A DNA stretch of 11,484 bases. Origin: Parapedobacter deserti (GTDB lineage Bacteria; Bacteroidota; Bacteroidia; Sphingobacteriales; Sphingobacteriaceae). Under the pieces are notes generated by a model. It did not search any database. It saw only the letters and a program-made list of their open reading frames with translations, and was not told the origin of the DNA. This document shows positions 7,571-11,484 of the stretch, one piece after another. The DNA lies in contig NZ_JBHRTA010000053.1 in assembly GCF_042646065.1 (NCBI RefSeq), positions 1 to 11,484 on the forward strand. The letters run 5' to 3'. The position numbers were made by a program, and so were the translations under genes. The number at the start of each line of letters is the position of its first letter. Positions within the stretch are counted from its first letter, which is position 1.

Positions 7571-10500
7571 ATGGTTACCGGATTTACGCGCTTGCTTAAC
7601 AAAGCATACTATCTATTTTTACTAACGGCAATACAACTTCATATAAATCAGACTTTTGCGGCAGACGACACGTTTATTATTAATCGATATACAGACGACC
7701 ATGGCCTTCCGCAAAACAGCATAAAAGGAATCGGTCAGGACAACTTAGGTTTCATTTGGCTGATTTCCGAAAAAGGTCCCATTCGCTATGATGGCCAAGG
7801 CCAATTCAGAACGTTTGACGAACTATCAGAAACGTTAAAAGCCATTCGGATGAGTGCTTTGTATAAAGTTGACCGATCGGATGAGCTGTGGGCCAGGAGT
7901 GAAATCGGGGAACTGGTTTTGCTAAAAAGTGGAAAAGCGGCATTGTCCGAAAACGCACAACATGAAATCACACGCAACTTTGCCTTACAATACCCCCAAA
8001 ATGTACACTATAACCTTTCGTTGCCCTCACCATATCCAAGTGACAACCCTTCACACGTCTTCGTACCAGATGGCATGGAGGGCGGTTTCATCGTATCGCG
8101 AGATTCCATTTCGCGAATCGGAAAAAATGGAATCACAGTAACTTCCATCTATTTTCCGAACGATGGACCCTGGCATTTCGCCGTCCATCAGGGCAAGTTA
8201 ATTTATTTCAGCCACTCCCTGGATTACGTCGAAATTGGAAGCGACCTTCAACCGAAAACGAAAAAGATTTCCGGTGATCTGCTACAATTGCCGCCAGGAA
8301 CCAGTTTCACGGTGTATTGGAATGCGGCTTCCCAACAACTTTTTATGTACACCGAGAAAAACGTTTACCGTTTAGCGGAGCACAATGCCGAAAACTTACA
8401 CAGCACGCTGTTATTCGCTGGCTTTGACTTTAAAAAGCACGATATCATTACAGCCTTTTATCTGGAATCACAGGCGCAACTCTTTCTCGGCAGTGCCACA
8501 AAAGGATTGTTTATTTTAAAGAAGCGGCATTTCAAGTTGCTTGGCGTAGGCGACCGGTATCCAAGTAATGTGTATTACAATCAGACCGTGTTACGAAATG
8601 GGTTGTTGGTCACCGATCATGGCGTGGCGTTCGATCAAAATGACCAGCCCCACTTTTCACCAATTTTGCAGCGAAAAGAGCCCAAATACGGTCAAATAGC
8701 AGGGCCAAATGAAAACCTTTGGATTTTACAAGCCGACCAAATCCTTATCATGCCTCCCGAACTTGACCACATCGTCGGAAGAAAACCGTTCCCGGATTTA
8801 CCTCGGTTTGCGTTCAAAGACCGGGCGTCCAATTATTGGTTTGGAGGCGAGAACGGGAAGCTGGTTAGGTATGATGCCCGTGCTGATACGTTCCGTGCCG
8901 AAGCTTCGTTTCCCAGCAAGATCAGTTATCTGGAGCGCAAGTCCGACAACGAATTACTGATTGGTACTGTTGAAGGCCTTTTTGTGTTCAACCTTACTTA
9001 TGGCACTTGGCAAGAAATCTCCAAATTCAAAAATAAACTGATTCGCAGCATCCGAAACGATTCGGACCGCAGGTTTTGGATTACCACCTATCAACATGGC
9101 TTTTTCTTGTATGAAGATGGGGAAATGACCACTTTTCCGCTCGATCGAAACGGTTATTTGTCGACATCTCATTGCATCTTGGAAGATCAAAAGGGCTTTC
9201 TTTGGATAAGCACCAACAAAGGAATGTTCAAAGTGAGCAAACAGCAGTTGCTGGATTACAAACAGGACGAATCCAACCACCCATTCTATTTTTACTACGA
9301 TAGGCAATGGGGGCTCAATACCAATGAATTCAACGGTGGTTGCGAACCGTGTGCCATTGAACTGCCCAACGGTCACCTGTCCTTTCCTTCAATGGATGGA
9401 CTTGTGCAATATGATCCACTCCTTATCACCGACGAATTCCCGACTGGTTGGATCATCCTTGATGAAGTTACCCTCGATAAAAAACCGTTACTCATACACG
9501 ACACTATTCAGATTTCTCGTCACTTCCTACGTCTGGATCTCAAAATTTCCACCCCCTTTTACGGTAGTCCTTATAACCTTCAAATCGAGTATATGCTTCA
9601 GCGCAGCGATGGCCGGCCCAGCAACGAATGGCTTCCGGTCAACAGCCCTAGCAATACGCTTACCTTCAATGAACTAGCTGCTGGCAACCACGCTATCAAA
9701 TTGCGCATGCGCAAAGGTGCCCACCCTCAAGCATTTCACTATGCGGTCTTCCATCTATATGTACCACCGATGTTTCACGAAACACGATGGTTCACTGTGC
9801 TGTTTTGCCTTTTTATCGGCGCACTTATCTGGCTGACTATCTATGTTAGAACCCGATTTATCCTTAAACAAAACCGCTGGTTACAACAAAAGGTCAATGA
9901 ACGGACTGCCGATCTAAAAAAACAGTTTGACTGGCAGCAACGCTTGTCCGCATCGATTACCCACGACATCAAATCGCCGCTCAACTACGTGGTTAAAGCG
10001 TTGCAACGCGTAAAAAAGATTGCAAAAACGCAAGGCTTTTTACCGGATGAAATGGAACAGATCTACCACTCAACCCAACACCTCTATAATTATTCCGATA
10101 ACCTGACCAAACTGGCCAAAGTTACGCTGATGAAGGAGTGGTTGAGGTTTTCCGAAGTACGCCTTTTCGATATCGCCCAACAACAGATCGTTACCTTCGA
10201 ATCGCTTGCAAGATCACGGGGAAATGTTATATACAATCACATCCCGGCCGATACTGCTGTTCGCTCTCATGCCGATGTGCTTTCGATTATTATTCACAAT
10301 TTGTTGGACAATGCCATCAAATTCACCGAAAACGGCGAAATCATGCTATCGGTTGAAAAAGATGATTGTCAACAAGTCGTATTCCGTATTACCGACACCG
10401 GCATGGGGCTGCATCCTGACCAGATCGACTACTACAATGATGACAATAACACAGCTCCGATGCCCGACACAAACGGGCAACAAAGTGGATTGGGATTGAT

Positions 10501-10606
10501 GCTGGTAAAGGATATGGCGCAATTAATTCATGCGGGCTTTACCATTGAGAGCGAGTTAGGATGTAGTACTACGATAACGATTTTGTTGCGTCGTTATGAA
10601 TGCTAA
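7571..10606 (+). CDS. Periplasmic beta-propeller sensor histidine kinase
   Basis: The protein has 1011 residues from ATG 7571, chosen because it starts a signal peptide (MVTGFTRLLNK, hydrophobic core, cleavage near TFA-ADD at residue 30). Residues about 35-640 form a two-component-regulator propeller: the first blade has GLPQNSI..I.QD..GFIWL, and later blades read FLWISTNKGMF and HLSFPSMDGLVQYDP. A Y_Y_Y domain follows (about 655-735), then one membrane span (about 740-759, WFTVLFCLFIGALIW), a short coiled coil, HisKA with phospho-acceptor His798 (THDIKSPL), and HATPase_c with N box HNLLDNAIKF (910-919), G1 DTGMGL (942-947) and G2 SGLGLML (near 973). All catalytic boxes are present. The protein ends after the kinase core, with no receiver or AraC domain as in hybrid HTCS sensors. 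It would sense a periplasmic ligand and phosphorylate a separate regulator, most likely the convergent one. The ligand is unknown. Confidence 0.92.
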   Translation: MVTGFTRLLNKAYYLFLLTAIQLHINQTFAADDTFIINRYTDDHGLPQNSIKGIGQDNLGFIWLISEKGPIRYDGQGQFRTFDELSETLKAIRMSALYKVDRSDELWARSEIGELVLLKSGKAALSENAQHEITRNFALQYPQNVHYNLSLPSPYPSDNPSHVFVPDGMEGGFIVSRDSISRIGKNGITVTSIYFPNDGPWHFAVHQGKLIYFSHSLDYVEIGSDLQPKTKKISGDLLQLPPGTSFTVYWNAASQQLFMYTEKNVYRLAEHNAENLHSTLLFAGFDFKKHDIITAFYLESQAQLFLGSATKGLFILKKRHFKLLGVGDRYPSNVYYNQTVLRNGLLVTDHGVAFDQNDQPHFSPILQRKEPKYGQIAGPNENLWILQADQILIMPPELDHIVGRKPFPDLPRFAFKDRASNYWFGGENGKLVRYDARADTFRAEASFPSKISYLERKSDNELLIGTVEGLFVFNLTYGTWQEISKFKNKLIRSIRNDSDRRFWITTYQHGFFLYEDGEMTTFPLDRNGYLSTSHCILEDQKGFLWISTNKGMFKVSKQQLLDYKQDESNHPFYFYYDRQWGLNTNEFNGGCEPCAIELPNGHLSFPSMDGLVQYDPLLITDEFPTGWIILDEVTLDKKPLLIHDTIQISRHFLRLDLKISTPFYGSPYNLQIEYMLQRSDGRPSNEWLPVNSPSNTLTFNELAAGNHAIKLRMRKGAHPQAFHYAVFHLYVPPMFHETRWFTVLFCLFIGALIWLTIYVRTRFILKQNRWLQQKVNERTADLKKQFDWQQRLSASITHDIKSPLNYVVKALQRVKKIAKTQGFLPDEMEQIYHSTQHLYNYSDNLTKLAKVTLMKEWLRFSEVRLFDIAQQQIVTFESLARSRGNVIYNHIPADTAVRSHADVLSIIIHNLLDNAIKFTENGEIMLSVEKDDCQQVVFRITDTGMGLHPDQIDYYNDDNNTAPMPDTNGQQSGLGLMLVKDMAQLIHAGFTIESELGCSTTITILLRRYEC

Positions 10607-11225
10607 AAGTATCTATTAGTTGTTTTAGATTCTGTACGTTAAATTTTTTGTATATTTTATTTTTGTACGTACCCACCGTTGATGTATGGATAAACAACGT
10701 TTTTGCTATTTCGCTAACGCCCTTACCGTTGACCAACTGGTGACACACCTCCAATTCCCGATCCGTCAGCAGGTGTAAAGGATTGCCGTTTGATCCGGGC
10801 CCCTGGTTCATCCGATTTTGCAGTAATTGATCCCGGAGCCCGTCGCTGAGATATTTCTTTCCCTGATACACCGTATCGAGCGCGTCTATAATCTTCTCCT
10901 CTTCACAGTCTTTTTGGAGGTAGCCATCTGCTCCGGCATCGATATACCGAAGGGCGTATAATTCTTCTCCATAGGTGGAGAGAACTAATACTTTGACGTT
11001 TTTCTGAATTTCTTTGATCATCTTGACCACGTGAAAATTATTTCCCCCTGGCATGTTGATATCTAAAACCACAATATGAATCACTTCTTCAGCTACCAAT
11101 CGCAAAAGCTTAGGTATGTCTTCCGCGAAAAAAACAACGGAATCAGGCATCCATTCTTGAACAATAAATTTTAATCCCACCCTGATTGCGCTATGGTCGT
11201 CCGCAATGGCAACATGTAATGACAT
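10569..11225 (-). CDS. NarL/LuxR-type response regulator
   Basis: The protein has 218 residues, the usual length for this family. Residues 1-120 form a receiver domain with the acidic pair Asp9-Asp10, phospho-acceptor Asp55 (VVLDINMPGG), Ser83 in the switch position (VLVLSTYGEE) and Lys105 (GYLQKDC). After a linker (about 127-148), residues 150-205 form a GerE/LuxR winged-type HTH with LTDRELEV, VSEIAKTLFIHTSTV and KFNVQNLKQLI. It is therefore a phosphorylation-dependent DNA-binding regulator with an intact mechanism. The start at 11225 gives MSLHVAIADDHS, the normal beginning of a receiver. Its stop (TAG) lies inside the end of the sensor kinase gene, with 38 bp of overlap, tail to tail. It is the likely partner of that kinase; targets are not known, and the adhesin promoter and its own promoter are candidates. 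Confidence 0.95.
   Translation of the reverse strand: MSLHVAIADDHSAIRVGLKFIVQEWMPDSVVFFAEDIPKLLRLVAEEVIHIVVLDINMPGGNNFHVVKMIKEIQKNVKVLVLSTYGEELYALRYIDAGADGYLQKDCEEEKIIDALDTVYQGKKYLSDGLRDQLLQNRMNQGPGSNGNPLHLLTDRELEVCHQLVNGKGVSEIAKTLFIHTSTVGTYKNKIYKKFNVQNLKQLIDTFSIHNDATKSLS
10574..10597. repeat. 7-bp inverted repeat in the convergent overlap
   Basis: ATAACGA at 10574-10580 and TCGTTAT at 10591-10597 are perfect complements around a 10-nt loop, inside the overlap of the two reading frames. A second small palindrome, GTAGTACTAC, sits at 10563-10572. There is no T-run directly after the stem on either strand, so a role as a shared terminator is only weakly supported. Confidence 0.3.
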
Positions 11226-11379
11226 TTGATAGATCTTTAACTATAATATAATTTAATCGGCTAATTGAGATTACACAATTGAAAATTTGGTCCAATTGAA
11301 TGGTCGACCAAATTACATATTTTCCAATCATCAAGCAACCGATCGATAACTAAATATCTAAGGTTGATAGCCGCTAAAA
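11226..11379. other. Intergenic region between OmpA gene and regulator
   Basis: This 154-bp AT-rich gap separates two minus-strand genes. Apart from the inverted repeat at 11284-11314 it shows no clear TAnnTTTG box for the regulator and no Shine-Dalgarno site. The regulator may have its own weak promoter here or be read through from the OmpA gene. Confidence 0.5.
11284..11314. repeat. Inverted repeat AATTTGGTC / GACCAAATT upstream of the regulator
   Basis: AATTTGGTC (11284-11292) and GACCAAATT (11306-11314) are perfect complements with a 13-bp spacer. The right part includes the 10-bp palindrome TGGTCGACCA (11301-11310). The octamer CAATTGAA occurs twice, at 11276 and 11293, 17 bp apart. On the minus strand the stem is followed by a short T-run, so it may end the OmpA transcript; it also lies about 60-90 bp before the regulator ATG, where an operator would fit. 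I cannot separate the two. Confidence 0.45.
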
Positions 11380-11484
11380 TCAATACTCAAGCACGGTCAC
11401 TTCAGTCCGCCTGTTGGCCTGGTGCTGCTCGCGCGAGCAGGGAACACCGTTGCTGCATCCGTTCACCAGCCGTGTCTCCCCGTA
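11380..11484 (-). CDS. OmpA-family protein, C-terminal 34 codons only
   Basis: The frame enters from the right edge and stops with TGA at 11382-11380. The visible residues contain GETRLVNGCSNGVPC, then HQANRRTEVTVLEY. The pattern LVN.C..GV.C...HQ.NRRTE is the usual end of OmpA C-terminal (peptidoglycan-binding) domains in Bacteroidota, where NRR(T/V)E is the last conserved strand. Such domains anchor outer-membrane or periplasmic proteins to the cell wall. The rest of the protein, and so its class (plain OmpA, PD40-OmpA or a T9SS-linked PorE-like protein), cannot be seen. Confidence 0.85.
   Translation of the reverse strand, partial: YGETRLVNGCSNGVPCSREQHQANRRTEVTVLEY

Noticed and set aside
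8954..9376. A 140-codon minus-strand frame inside the kinase gene
   Set aside because: It is antisense to well-conserved propeller blades and has no recognisable motif, so it is a shadow.
10635..10673. Two GTACGT copies flanking a T-rich stretch that could form a hairpin terminator for the kinase
   Set aside because: The arms are only 6 bp with a spacer of well over 20 bp, and they lie inside the regulator coding sequence (HTH region), so chance is the simpler explanation.
1..11484. Transposase, integrase, reverse transcriptase, tRNA, rRNA, toxin-antitoxin or phage-defence genes
   Set aside because: I looked on both strands and saw none; all the sequence is explained by the four genes and three intergenic or overlap regions described.

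Overview
The window looks like a chromosomal segment of a Bacteroidota bacterium, probably of the Sphingobacteriia/Chitinophagia/Cytophagia type. The signs are a giant Ig/DUF11-rich surface protein, a periplasmic beta-propeller sensor kinase of the kind typical of this phylum, an OmpA tail of Bacteroidota style, and TAnnTTTG-type promoter boxes with no clear Shine-Dalgarno sites. The genus cannot be fixed from sequence reading alone.

Positions 1-7293, minus strand: one uninterrupted reading frame of 2431 codons. It starts with a Sec signal peptide and runs off the left edge without a stop. I translated it line by line and found no in-frame stop. The protein is modular: signal peptide, three large tandem units of about 370-420 residues that each begin with a YW(V/I)GG motif, one Ig-like domain, two DUF11 domains, a run of Ig-like and SprB-like modules, a third DUF11 domain, and another Ig-like module cut by the edge. 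It is very probably a cell-surface adhesin or gliding-type filament exported by Sec and then the type IX secretion system, although the diagnostic C-terminus lies outside the window.

Positions 7294-7570: an AT-rich divergent intergenic region. It has the same box, TATATTTG, once on each strand, and a perfect 14-bp palindrome in the -33 region of the adhesin promoter.

Positions 7571-10606, plus strand: a two-component sensor histidine kinase with signal peptide, periplasmic propeller, Y_Y_Y domain, one membrane span, HisKA and HATPase_c. Positions 10569-11225, minus strand: a NarL/LuxR-type response regulator with all phosphorylation residues. The two genes converge and overlap by 38 bp at their 3' ends. 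They are the likely cognate pair, and the adhesin is the natural candidate target.

Positions 11226-11379: an intergenic region with a 9-bp inverted repeat. Positions 11380-11484, minus strand: the last 34 codons of an OmpA-family protein.

The working model is a locus in which a periplasmic propeller kinase and its LuxR-type regulator control a divergently transcribed giant surface adhesin. The modules are individually familiar. The three YW(V/I)GG units, the palindrome in the promoter, and the recent-looking internal duplication of the adhesin are the parts that deserve attention.
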